The position numbers and the translations under genes are program-made. DNA of 64,000 nucleotides from Chitinophagales bacterium (GTDB lineage: Bacteria > Bacteroidota > Bacteroidia > Chitinophagales > Chitinophagaceae), in assembly GCA_017303855.1 (NCBI GenBank), contig JAFLBL010000016.1, forward strand, positions 1-64,000. The letters run 5' to 3'. This document shows, piece by piece, positions 49,799-58,331 of the stretch. A model generated the notes under the pieces. The model saw only the letters and a program-made list of their open reading frames with translations. It was not told the origin of the DNA and ran no database searches. Every line of letters starts with the position of its first letter. Position 1 is the stretch's first letter.

Positions 49799-50956
49799 CT
49801 AACTCTTCCTGTTGAAATAACTCCGCAGGCCATACATGGCATTGTTGCCAATTTCGTCGACCATACATTTGATCATGTCATTTTCAGAAGGGGGGAAGTC
49901 TTTGCGGCGGTTGATCTGTTGCTTATCCTCCTCGCTGAGGGCGCGTTCGTCGCCGGTATACTGACTGAAACGGGTGCTCCAGTTATGGGCGGAGCTGTAA
50001 GTGTCGGTCCAGATCCGGCGGCCGTTTTCGTCGCGTACTATCACCTGCAGGGTGGCAGCGGAACGCAGACTCCGGTTGGTGGTAGTAATGGTCGCCTGTA
50101 CGTTCGCATACTCACGCACCACGCTGTCGGGACGGTAAACGGTTTCCTTTACCACTACTTTACGGGTTACTTTACGGGTCTCGTGATTATCAAATACACG
50201 GCCCAGGTCCATATTCACAAACTGCATCGTGATTTCATTGTCCACCCGTATGCGTCGGCTGCGGGCATCCCAGGCGGAATAGAAGCGTACAAATTCATTG
50301 CCGCTGTTCTGTTGCAGCTGACTGATCAGCTGATCATCCAGGTTGGGTTGTCCCAGACCGTATGAACTGTACACATAACCACCGTCGCGTTGCATGGGTA
50401 ACACCACTACATTGGTTACCGCGTATTCAAAGACCTCGTTCATTTTGAGTACCGCTTCGCGGTCGGCGGGTCTGAAGTTCAGCACTGCCTGGAATTCGCG
50501 GTATGCGTTCCGGTAACTTTGTTTGTCGGAGTGTTGCATAAACGCCAGTCCCCGGTCAAACCGTGTATCGGCTGCCTTATCCGCATAGATTACCAGGTAG
50601 GATGTATAGTTTTCAGGCAGTACAATGCTGTAAACATCGGGCACCCGGTGAATCGCGTCATACATGCGCTGGAGGGCCAGGTACTCATAGTAATTCCATT
50701 CCCATTTCATTTCACTGTTGCTCTCCGCATTGGCACGGATACGCGCTTCGTGATCTTCCACTGCATACCGGTAAGCACTGCGCAATGTGGCCAGCAGACC
50801 GGCATCATCGGGGTCTTTCTGCAGTTTTTTGGCGGCCAGTTCCACCGCTTCATCATAACGGCCTTTCTCGTATAATTTTTTAGCCGAGCGGCAGGAGAAC
50901 AGGACAAAACTGAGAACGATAACGGTAATTGTGTAGAGTTGTCTTTTCATAAGCAC
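49799..50956 (-). CDS. TPR-containing lipoprotein
   Basis: 385 residues. A signal peptide with lipobox LFSC (VIVLSFVLFSC) is followed by a TPR-like stretch (KLYEKGRYDEAVELAAKKLQ; AYREFQAVLNFRPADREAV) and a C-terminal half rich in beta strands (VYRPDSVVREYANVQATITT). It starts with MLMKRQ; the second ATG is equally possible. Family not recognised beyond TPR; similar proteins in Bacteroidota are outer membrane-associated. The TAG stop is part of a heptad array. Confidence 0.78.
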   Translation of the reverse strand: MLMKRQLYTITVIVLSFVLFSCRSAKKLYEKGRYDEAVELAAKKLQKDPDDAGLLATLRSAYRYAVEDHEARIRANAESNSEMKWEWNYYEYLALQRMYDAIHRVPDVYSIVLPENYTSYLVIYADKAADTRFDRGLAFMQHSDKQSYRNAYREFQAVLNFRPADREAVLKMNEVFEYAVTNVVVLPMQRDGGYVYSSYGLGQPNLDDQLISQLQQNSGNEFVRFYSAWDARSRRIRVDNEITMQFVNMDLGRVFDNHETRKVTRKVVVKETVYRPDSVVREYANVQATITTTNRSLRSAATLQVIVRDENGRRIWTDTYSSAHNWSTRFSQYTGDERALSEEDKQQINRRKDFPPSENDMIKCMVDEIGNNAMYGLRSYFNRKS

Positions 50957-51043
50957 CTCCTTTTACTGTGTGACGTTCAAATAACGCACCGGTTAACAGG
51001 TGGTACCGGCAATTAGCCAATCATTAACAAATCAGGCGGGTTT

Positions 51044-51832
51044 TCAGTATTTCAAAATGTCGCGGATGAAATTATGGTACTCGTCAAAGGAAGGAAGATT
51101 GTTGTGTCCGCCCCCGATTATGCGGATTAATGTCACTTTTTGCGGGTTTAGTTTTTGCAGGGCTTCACTGTGCCGGATAGGGATCAGCCAGTCGCGTGTA
51201 CCATGCAGGATGTAGGTATGACATTTTACTTTTGGCAGCCACAGGTCGGTACGCAATTTAAACCGCAGCACCAGGCGCAGGGGCAGCATCGGCAAAAAGC
51301 GTTCGATGACGCGGATAAAACTGAAATACGGCGCGTCGAGAAGCAGGTAACGGGGCTGGTTATCCGAAGCCAGTTTACTGGCAAAGCCGCTGCCCATGCT
51401 CCGGCCATAAATAATCAGGTGATCTTCGGGATAGGTTTCCTTCAGTTTGTTATAGACAAACTGCATATCCGACAGCATTTCTTTTTCACTCCGTTTCCCC
51501 GTGCTTTTGCCAAAGCCGCGGTAATCCACCAGCACCACGTCATAATCAAAGCGGTAAAAATCCTTTGCATACCTGGCCCAGCCCTTAATACTCCGGGTAT
51601 TGCCATGAAAATAAAGAATCAATCCCTTGGGCTTTTCCCGGAAAAAATGCAGCCCGTTGATCCGCACCCCCGGCTCTATATCAAAAAAATATTCGCGGAA
51701 CGGCACATCATACTTAAACTGGAAATCAGGTCTTAATTTCTCCGGTTTGAAAATGAATTTTTCCTGGAAGAAATAAGCAATCAGGGAAAGAAACGAGATA
51801 CCAATTATTATATACCAGATGAGTGAGGGCAA
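51044..51832 (-). CDS. Membrane-anchored alpha/beta hydrolase, paralogue
   Basis: 262 residues. N-terminal membrane helix (WYIIIGISFLSLIAYFFQ), then LILYFHGNTRSIKGWARYA, YRGFGKSTGKR, nucleophile YGRSMGSGFASK, acid in GTRDWLIPIRH and histidine in GGGHNNLPSFDEY. It is clearly related to the protein at 48794-49603, and the two flank the TPR lipoprotein gene, all on the minus strand, so duplication within this cluster is likely. Substrate unknown. Confidence 0.87.
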   Translation of the reverse strand: MPSLIWYIIIGISFLSLIAYFFQEKFIFKPEKLRPDFQFKYDVPFREYFFDIEPGVRINGLHFFREKPKGLILYFHGNTRSIKGWARYAKDFYRFDYDVVLVDYRGFGKSTGKRSEKEMLSDMQFVYNKLKETYPEDHLIIYGRSMGSGFASKLASDNQPRYLLLDAPYFSFIRVIERFLPMLPLRLVLRFKLRTDLWLPKVKCHTYILHGTRDWLIPIRHSEALQKLNPQKVTLIRIIGGGHNNLPSFDEYHNFIRDILKY

Positions 51833-51865
51833 TGAGGCTTGGTTTGGTGCAATATACGGAAATCA

Positions 51866-52020
51866 GTTGTGAGATGTGAGATGACAGTAAATACATAACA
51901 CACGAAGCGCCGTACTTCGTAGTGAGGTGCCGGGTGTCAGTTGCCAATAGCGACGTTCCATCCGAAGCGCCGTACTTCGTACTTCTAACTTCGTACTTGA
52001 ATTGCCAGGTGCCGGAAGTT
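51866..52020 (-). repeat. Inverted partial copy of repeat A and its heptads
   Basis: On the minus strand it reads AAGTACG-type heptads, then a GCGCTTCGGATGGAACGTC piece like the constant part of repeat A, and GGCAC-type and GTGAGAT (ATCTCAC) heptads. The GCGGGGCG and TGTCGCC hairpins are missing. Apart from this, the 304-bp spacer between the hydrolase and kup (51833-52136) holds only the kup heptad array and no gene. Confidence 0.7.
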
Positions 52021-52101
52021 ACTTAGTAGTCCGTCGCCCACAAAGTCAACTATCAGGTAGCTGTTTAAAATAATGAGTAACTTCACTTTTTACGTAAACG
52101 A

Positions 52102-52136
52102 CTACAAACTACTAACTACTAACTACGAACTACCGA
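52102..52136 (+). repeat. Heptad array starting at the kup stop codon
   Basis: Five units, CTACAAA, CTACTAA, CTACTAA, CTACGAA, CTACCGA, followed by CTAATCC at 52137, whose CTA is the TAG stop of kup on the minus strand. The units contain stop codons in several frames. Confidence 0.82.
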
Positions 52137-54113
52137 CTAATCCTCTACTCGTTTCAACTTCAGATTCGTTACCGGTGATACAATCAGCGGGAATTTTTCC
52201 ACCGTTACGTTGGCAAGGTCAAGCCCGAAGCCTTTCTCTTCGGAGAGACTGTGTTCCTTGAGCCAGAAGTGGAATTTCATGACGATGCGTTCAAAGAAGG
52301 GGAGTTCGTTGTCCTGGCTCAGGTATTTCTCCATAACCATGAACTGGAAGTCACCCACAGTGCCGCTGTTGGCCAGGCTTTCGTACCGGCTGATAATATT
52401 CACTTCCTTATTGGCCACCAGGTCTTCCACTACTTTGCGGAACATCAGGTTTACCCGTGGCTCCATACGGAACCCAAGACGGAAATCCACCCGGATAATA
52501 TCATTGGGGATGATATGCTCTACTTTGTATTCGCAGGTATAAGGATCATCCACCGTGTCAATATGCACAAACCAGTAAATATCGGCGCGCTTGGGCTTCC
52601 GGTTAAGAATAGAGTAAATAATCTTGTGCTCTATTTCCTTCGGGTTATTGGCACTCGTCATATAGACCAGGTGTGTGGCATATTTGGGAACCGATTTGTC
52701 ATTACTCAGTTCCTGGATTTTAGGAATATAATGTTCGAGCCGCACAAATTCCACATAGCGGTTCTTGATCTTACGGGCCCTGTACCATACATACATTACC
52801 ACAAACATCAGCAGACCGATAATAAGCGTGATATAACCGCCATGGGTGAATTTTACCATGAGTGCCACGAGGTAGCCGATTTCCACTACCAGGTAAAACC
52901 CGAGGAAAACGTAAATCCAGACGGATTTGGCCCGCTGCAATACCAGGTAATTGGCATACAGCATGGTAGTGGCCAGCATGGTAACGATAATGGCCAGTCC
53001 GTAGGCAGCTTCCATATTGGATGATTTCCGGAAGAAAAGCACTACACCGGCACAACCGAGGAACATCAGGAAATTAATCGTGGGTATAAACAACTGCCCC
53101 TTGGCTTCCGAAGGATACCGGATCCGGAGTTTGGGCCAAAGATTCAGCCGCATGGCTTCACTGATCAGCGTAAAGGCACCGGAGATCATCGCCTGACTGG
53201 CAATGATCGCGGCGGTGGTGGCAATAATCACCCCGGGTATGATAAACCAATGGGGCATCAGGTTATAAAATGCGTTTATACTGAGACTGCTTTTTACTTC
53301 CGGTGTTATTTTAAGCCCGGAATGATGATAGAGCAGGTAGGCGCCCTGGCCAAAATAATGGACAAGCAGACAGATTTTTACATAGATCCAGGACATACGG
53401 ATATTACCCCGGCCGCAGTGCCCGAGATCGCTGTAGAGGGCTTCGGCTCCGGTAGTACAGAGAAATACCGCACCGAGTAACCAGAATCCTTCCTTATAGG
53501 TCTGGAGAAAATGGATGGCGTAATAGGGACTGAGGGCTTTGAATATAGCCATATCGTCAAACACGTGCACTAAACCAAGTACCAGCAGCATGGTAAACCA
53601 GATAAACATCACCGGTCCGAACAGCTTACCGATGGACGCCGTACCAAACTGCTGCATGAAGAAGAATAAAGTGAGAATGGACAAAACGATAATCACTACG
53701 GTATCGCTGCCATCCTGTATACCCAGGCTGGGCAGCTGTTTTAATCCCTCCACCGCTGATGTAATGGAGATGGGAGGGGTAATGATACCATCGGCCAGCA
53801 GGGAAGCACCCCCGATCATGGCCGGTATTACCAGCCATTTTTTTCGCCGGCGTACCAGGGCATACAGCGCGAATGTGCCGCCCTCACCCCGGTTATCTGC
53901 CCGTAATACGAGCACCACATATTTAATAGTGGTCTGAAATGTAAGGGTCCAGATAATACAGGATAATGTTCCCAGGATGAGTTCCTCATTTACGACCCGG
54001 TCGCCGATGATGGCATTGAACACGTAGAGAGGAGAAGTTCCGATATCGCCGTAAATGATGCCGAGCGCGATCAGTAATCCGGCGGCCGTAACTTTGTTCG
54101 TCGTGTGTTTCAC
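52137..54113 (-). CDS. kup: KUP family potassium uptake transporter
   Basis: 658 residues with about 12 membrane helices and a hydrophilic C-terminal domain of about 190 residues. The family signature GDIGTSPLYVFNAI is at about residues 22-35, with RADNRGEGGTFALYALV after it. It imports K+ with protons through the cytoplasmic membrane. A Bacteroidota promoter (TTG-N17-TACCTTTG on the minus strand) lies about 95 bp upstream. The TAG stop forms part of a heptad array. Confidence 0.95.
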   Translation of the reverse strand: MKHTTNKVTAAGLLIALGIIYGDIGTSPLYVFNAIIGDRVVNEELILGTLSCIIWTLTFQTTIKYVVLVLRADNRGEGGTFALYALVRRRKKWLVIPAMIGGASLLADGIITPPISITSAVEGLKQLPSLGIQDGSDTVVIIVLSILTLFFFMQQFGTASIGKLFGPVMFIWFTMLLVLGLVHVFDDMAIFKALSPYYAIHFLQTYKEGFWLLGAVFLCTTGAEALYSDLGHCGRGNIRMSWIYVKICLLVHYFGQGAYLLYHHSGLKITPEVKSSLSINAFYNLMPHWFIIPGVIIATTAAIIASQAMISGAFTLISEAMRLNLWPKLRIRYPSEAKGQLFIPTINFLMFLGCAGVVLFFRKSSNMEAAYGLAIIVTMLATTMLYANYLVLQRAKSVWIYVFLGFYLVVEIGYLVALMVKFTHGGYITLIIGLLMFVVMYVWYRARKIKNRYVEFVRLEHYIPKIQELSNDKSVPKYATHLVYMTSANNPKEIEHKIIYSILNRKPKRADIYWFVHIDTVDDPYTCEYKVEHIIPNDIIRVDFRLGFRMEPRVNLMFRKVVEDLVANKEVNIISRYESLANSGTVGDFQFMVMEKYLSQDNELPFFERIVMKFHFWLKEHSLSEEKGFGLDLANVTVEKFPLIVSPVTNLKLKRVED

Positions 54114-54206
54114 TGTTAAGTATTTGTTTTATTCTGGCAGACCGTTAGTCTGGCCGGTTGCCCGGCTCCCGCAGGTACAGATTTTGTTACTGTAACGGCA
54201 GAATGA

Positions 54207-54234
54207 CAAAGGTATAGGCAAAATATTGTTACAA
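54207..54234 (-). promoter_or_regulatory. Bacteroidota promoter of kup
   Basis: On the minus strand TTG (54234-54232) and TACCTTTG (54214-54207) are separated by 17 bp, matching the TTG-N17-23-TAnnTTTG consensus. It lies about 95 bp upstream of the kup start. Confidence 0.6.
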
Positions 54235-54397
54235 CGATCAACCCGGGCAACTTTCATTTTCCCTTTTTGTTATATGGAAATGTCCGGGCAACCCTGAAAA
54301 TACCGGCTCATTTTGGTGCCGGCATGTAAAATTGCACCAAATTGCATCTGTTATGCATCCGGGTCTGTCCCGCTTCGTAACTTTAAACGAAATAAGT

Positions 54398-55930
54398 ATG
54401 AAACGCTTTCTGTTCAATACCTGTCTGACCGCCCTGCTGGCTGCCGCCTTTTCCATGCCGGCCAATGCCCAGAAAATCGTCTATTCAGAAAAAGACAATG
54501 ATGATACCCGACGCCTCAACTTTGAAATAGTGGGTAAAATCGGCGGCAATTTCCAGATTTATAAAAATGCCCGCAGCCGGAGCTGGATTACGGTCCTGGA
54601 TAATGAAATGCGGGAAGTGGGCAAATCCGTCCTGGATTTTCTGCCCAACGATGACCGGATGATCAATGTCGATTTCTTCCCTTATGCCAACCACAGCTGG
54701 ATGGTATACCAGTATGAACGCCGGAATGTGATTTATTGCATGGCCGCCCAACTGGATGGTATGGGTAAGAAAACCGGGGAAGTAATGGAACTGGACACCA
54801 CCCATATCGGATTCACTGCTGATAATAAGATCTATTCAGCCATCAGCAGTGAGGATAAAAAAAGGATCAGTATTTTTAAAATCAACAGCCGGAATAAAAG
54901 ACTTTTTCTCATGACCACCCTGCTCTTTGACGAAAAGCTGCAGTTGCTGAAAAAAAGCCGGCTGGAAATTCCGATGGAGGAAAGAAATGAAAACCTGGGT
55001 GATTTTAACCTGGACAATGACGGAGACCTTGTTTTTTCCCGATTCCTCCGTACCGGTAACGATAATATCAGTTCGGCATCCTTCCTGATTAAAAAGGCGC
55101 AGGAAGATACCCTGATTCAAAAAACGCTGACGATTGAAAAGACCTGGCTGGATGAAATCCATATTAAAGTGGATAATCATAACAAACGCTATTTCCTGAC
55201 CTCCTTTTTCTATACCGAACGCCGGGGTAATATTGACGGCTACTACTTTTATATCTGGGATAAAATGGCCGATAAACCACTGGTGGAAACGGTGAGTCTT
55301 TTCACCGATGAACTGCGCCGGGAAGCCCGGGGAGACGCCAGTATGAAAATGGCCTTTAATGATTTCTTTATCCGGAATATCATTACCCGAAGGGACGGCG
55401 GATTCCTGATTGCCAGCGAATCCTATTTTACCACTTCCCGGTTCAATAACTGGAACCGCTGGGATTATCTCTATGGCTCGCCTTACTGGGGTACCGGGTT
55501 TAATAATTATTATTCGCCCTATTATGACCGCTTCTGGTGGAACAGGGGGAGTACCAGCAACCAGAGCTCCCGTCATCATGCCGACCATGTTACCGTATTG
55601 TCTTTCGATAGCCAGGGCAAAATGGAATGGAGCAATGTGGTGGCCAAGGAACAGTTTGACGATGAGGGCGGCGACCTGATCTCCTACCAGCTGATGAATA
55701 CCGGGGAAGCGATTCATTTTCTTTTTAACCAGATGGAAAGGCGGAATAACCTGCTGAGTGATTATGCCGTAAGCCCGGCCGGGGAAATGACCCGGAACCC
55801 GACCCTGAAGAACCTGGATAAAGGGTATGAGTTTATGCCCAAACTGGGCAAACAGGTCAGTGCAAAACAAATGATCATTCCTTGTTTGTATCGTAACTAT
55901 ATTTGTTTTGCCAAAATCGATTACAACTAA
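54398..55930 (+). CDS. Hypothetical exported protein
   Basis: 510 residues from ATG 54398, which gives a signal peptide (MKRFLFNTCLTALLAAAFSM, cleavage near ANAQ); an in-frame ATG at 54332 would hide it. The mature protein has a regular beta-rich pattern like a propeller (for example SWITVLDNEMREVGKSVLDF; HVTVLSFDSQGKMEWSNVV) and a Trp/Tyr-rich segment (NNWNRWDYLYGSPYWGTGF). No catalytic motif is visible and I do not recognise the family. It lies 21 bp upstream of the DUF6427 gene. Confidence 0.75.
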   Translation: MKRFLFNTCLTALLAAAFSMPANAQKIVYSEKDNDDTRRLNFEIVGKIGGNFQIYKNARSRSWITVLDNEMREVGKSVLDFLPNDDRMINVDFFPYANHSWMVYQYERRNVIYCMAAQLDGMGKKTGEVMELDTTHIGFTADNKIYSAISSEDKKRISIFKINSRNKRLFLMTTLLFDEKLQLLKKSRLEIPMEERNENLGDFNLDNDGDLVFSRFLRTGNDNISSASFLIKKAQEDTLIQKTLTIEKTWLDEIHIKVDNHNKRYFLTSFFYTERRGNIDGYYFYIWDKMADKPLVETVSLFTDELRREARGDASMKMAFNDFFIRNIITRRDGGFLIASESYFTTSRFNNWNRWDYLYGSPYWGTGFNNYYSPYYDRFWWNRGSTSNQSSRHHADHVTVLSFDSQGKMEWSNVVAKEQFDDEGGDLISYQLMNTGEAIHFLFNQMERRNNLLSDYAVSPAGEMTRNPTLKNLDKGYEFMPKLGKQVSAKQMIIPCLYRNYICFAKIDYN

Positions 55931-55951
55931 TCCTTAATTCAGCCATACTGC

Positions 55952-56938
55952 GTGGTCGGACTATTCAAACAGAAGAACCCGGTAAATATATTTTTGCTCC
56001 TGGTGTTCGGGATACTGATCAGGATTCCCATGTTTTCGCATCCTCATAGTACGGTTAAGTCCGAAGGGGATGGCATATTGTTTAGCGGCCTGCTGGATAT
56101 GATGCAGTCCGCAAAGGCCTCCCCGCATCTTTACCCGTTATTCACGTTTGCGCTGCTGTATATACAGGCGCTGATGCTGAACCGTTTTATTACCAGTCAC
56201 CGGATGATGAGCCGCCCCACTTATTTCCCGGGGATGGCCTACCTGCTGATTACCGCGCTTATCCCGGAGTGGAATTATTTCACCGCCCCGCTGATTGTAA
56301 ATACATTTTTGCTGATTGTTCTCTCCGCCCTTTTCCGGATTTACAATCAACCGTCGGCCCGGGGCACTATTTTTAATATTGGTCTGGCGCTGGGCATCTC
56401 CGCCTTTTTCTATTTCCCGGCTATTGTTTATACCGGTTTTATTCTGCTGGCCCTGATGGTTATGCGTCCTTTCCGCCTGAATGAATGGGTGCTTTGTATT
56501 CTCGGTGTCATGGCTCCCTTTTATTTTTATGCCGCTTACCTGTTTATTACGGGTCCCTGGATCTGGTCGGATTTTCTGCCGCATATAGCTTTCCGGTTGC
56601 CGGCCATTACCCAGACCGCCTGGATGGCAGGGGCCGTGTTTTTGCTGACCATTCCGTTCCTGATCGGCAGTTATTATGTGCAGGACAGCCTCCGGAAAAT
56701 GCTGATCCAGGTCCGCAAAGGCTGGAGCCTTGTCTTACTCTATTTACTGGTGGCCATCCTGGTGCCATTTGTCAATAATAACGACAGCCTGGCCAACTGG
56801 GTTATGGCTGCCGTGCCCTTTGCCGCCTTCCACGCCTGTACCTATCATTATTCCACCCTCCGGATAATTCCCAACCTGGTATTCTGGCTTTCCGTGGCCC
56901 TGATTATTGCCTTCCAGTATGCGGGTCCGGGCTGGTAA
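55952..56938 (+). CDS. DUF6427 family membrane protein
   Basis: 328 residues from a GTG start; no ATG is near. The N-terminus (VGLFKQKNPVNIFLLLVFGI) is typical of a Bacteroidota-specific integral membrane family with about nine helices (DUF6427). Function unknown; these proteins resemble multi-spanning glycosyltransferase-C-like membrane proteins in general layout only. Gap of 21 bp after the preceding gene and 58 bp before purQ. Confidence 0.78.
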   Translation: MVGLFKQKNPVNIFLLLVFGILIRIPMFSHPHSTVKSEGDGILFSGLLDMMQSAKASPHLYPLFTFALLYIQALMLNRFITSHRMMSRPTYFPGMAYLLITALIPEWNYFTAPLIVNTFLLIVLSALFRIYNQPSARGTIFNIGLALGISAFFYFPAIVYTGFILLALMVMRPFRLNEWVLCILGVMAPFYFYAAYLFITGPWIWSDFLPHIAFRLPAITQTAWMAGAVFLLTIPFLIGSYYVQDSLRKMLIQVRKGWSLVLLYLLVAILVPFVNNNDSLANWVMAAVPFAAFHACTYHYSTLRIIPNLVFWLSVALIIAFQYAGPGW

Positions 56939-56967
56939 TCCTGCATACCGATTCCCGGTCGATTACA

Positions 56968-56975
56968 TATCTTTG
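56968..56975 (+). promoter_or_regulatory. -7 box upstream of purQ
   Basis: TATCTTTG matches TAnnTTTG and lies 22 bp before the purQ ATG. No TTG is seen at the expected -33 position. Confidence 0.4.
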
Positions 56976-56996
56976 TCCCTCAAAATCACCTCCGAT

Positions 56997-57668
56997 ATGA
57001 AATTTGGCGTTGTTGTTTTTCCGGGTTCCAATTGCGACAGGGATATGTATGATGCATTGCATGACGACCTGGGTCAGGATGTACGGATGCTCTGGCACAA
57101 AGACCGGGACCTGAGCGCGTTTACCACCGACGATTGTATCATCCTGCCGGGTGGATTTTCCTATGGTGATTACCTGCGTTGCGGGGCTATTGCGCGGTTC
57201 AGTCCGATGATGCAGTCCGTTATCGAATTCGCCAATGCCGGGGGGAAAGTGTTCGGGGTGTGCAACGGATTCCAGATTCTTTGTGAATCGCACCTGCTGC
57301 CCGGTGGCCTGCTCCGCAACAGCCATCAGCAGTTTGTTTGTAAGAATGTATATATCACCAATGAAACCGGCAAACCCTATAAGATACCGGTAGCGCATGG
57401 AGAAGGGCGGTACTATGCCGATGAGCAGACCCTTGACAAACTGGAAGCCAATGGCCAGGTGATTTTTTATTATTGCGATGAAAACGGGAAAATAGGAGCT
57501 GCCGGTAATCCCAATGGTTCCACCCGTCATATTGCCGGTATATGCAACGAAAGCCGGAATGTATTTGGCATGATGCCACACCCGGAAAGAGCCTGTTCCG
57601 CTGCCCTGGGCAATACGGACGGACGGGAAATTATCCGGACGATGCTGATGGCCACGCAACTGGTATAA
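56997..57668 (+). CDS. purQ: Phosphoribosylformylglycinamidine synthase, glutaminase subunit
   Basis: 223 residues from ATG 56997 (MKFGVVVFPGSNCDRDMYDA). Class I glutamine amidotransferase: nucleophile Cys in GVCNGFQILCE, and the His/Glu pair in MMPHPERACS. It supplies ammonia from glutamine to PurL in step four of purine synthesis. purL and purS are not adjacent. A frame extension upstream to 56907 is unlikely because it overlaps the end of the DUF6427 gene. Confidence 0.95.
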   Translation: MKFGVVVFPGSNCDRDMYDALHDDLGQDVRMLWHKDRDLSAFTTDDCIILPGGFSYGDYLRCGAIARFSPMMQSVIEFANAGGKVFGVCNGFQILCESHLLPGGLLRNSHQQFVCKNVYITNETGKPYKIPVAHGEGRYYADEQTLDKLEANGQVIFYYCDENGKIGAAGNPNGSTRHIAGICNESRNVFGMMPHPERACSAALGNTDGREIIRTMLMATQLV

Positions 57669-57809
57669 GCCTTTTTGCCTCTTGTAATCAGGAGAATGAC
57701 TTTGTCACTTTTGTCACCAACAAAACCCGGTGGCGGGGTTAATTTTACAAAACGGATTTTAACAATTTATACCGGCGATAAGCAGGATTTTTGTATCGTC
57801 AATGATTAA

Positions 57810-58271
57810 ATGAAACACATGAAAAAAACCGTACTTGCCTTCTTCTTACTTGGTCTGGCCGCTGTGGCACAGGCGCAACTAAATCCCATTACCTGGAGTT
57901 TCAGTGCGCGTAAAATCGCCGATAAGACCTATGAAGTGCAATGCAAAGCCACGATTCTGACCAAATGGCATTTATACTCCCAGACACAACCGGAAGACGC
58001 TGTTGCCATGCCGACCACATTTGTGTTCAGCCCGAACCCGCTCTTCTCCCTGGAAGGAAAAGTAAAAGAAACCGGCAAGCTGGAAAAGTATACGGATAAG
58101 ACCCTGGGGGTGTCTGCCAACCAGTATTCCAATACGGTTACTTTTACGCAGGTGGTAAAACTGAAGGGCAAGGTTAAGACCAGTGTAACCGGCACGGTGG
58201 AATACCAGACCTGTGATGATGAGAAATGCCTGCCTCCTAAAAAAGTCAGTTTCAAAGTAGCTTTAAACTGA
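57810..58271 (+). CDS. Stand-alone DsbD N-terminal-like domain protein
   Basis: 153 residues with signal peptide (MKHMKKTVLAFFLLGLAAVAQAQ). The mature part is an Ig-like domain of the nDsbD type, with the redox-active pair Cys135 and Cys140 (YQTCDDEKCLPPKK). In E. coli this domain is fused to DsbD and passes electrons to periplasmic partners. Here it is a separate protein directly upstream of a full-length dsbD gene whose own N-terminal domain lacks the cysteines. A terminator-like hairpin lies between the two genes. Confidence 0.85.
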   Translation: MKHMKKTVLAFFLLGLAAVAQAQLNPITWSFSARKIADKTYEVQCKATILTKWHLYSQTQPEDAVAMPTTFVFSPNPLFSLEGKVKETGKLEKYTDKTLGVSANQYSNTVTFTQVVKLKGKVKTSVTGTVEYQTCDDEKCLPPKKVSFKVALN

Positions 58272-58292
58272 TAAGTGTGTTATAAAGTATTA

Positions 58293-58328
58293 AAACGAGT
58301 TCCCTGAAAAAGAACTCGTTTGTTTTTT
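58293..58328 (+). terminator. Intrinsic terminator between the nDsbD-like gene and dsbD
   Basis: AAACGAGTTC (58293-58302) pairs with GAACTCGTTT (58312-58321), followed by G and six T. The hairpin ends only 4 bases before the dsbD ATG at 58332, so read-through or attenuation would control dsbD. Confidence 0.88.
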
Positions 58329-58331
58329 AAA

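Noticed and set aside
49646..50365. Plus-strand reading frame of 239 codons opposite the TPR lipoprotein
   Set aside because: Its N-terminus is the heptad array translated (ESGEWRVESGEW) and the rest is antisense to a gene with a clear lipobox.
54836..55870. Minus-strand reading frame of 344 codons
   Set aside because: Opposite the exported protein at 54398-55930, which has a signal peptide and normal composition; no promoter or start context supports the antisense frame.
58320..58331. TTG start for dsbD at 58320
   Set aside because: It lies in the terminator stem and adds MFFK before a good signal peptide that begins at ATG 58332.
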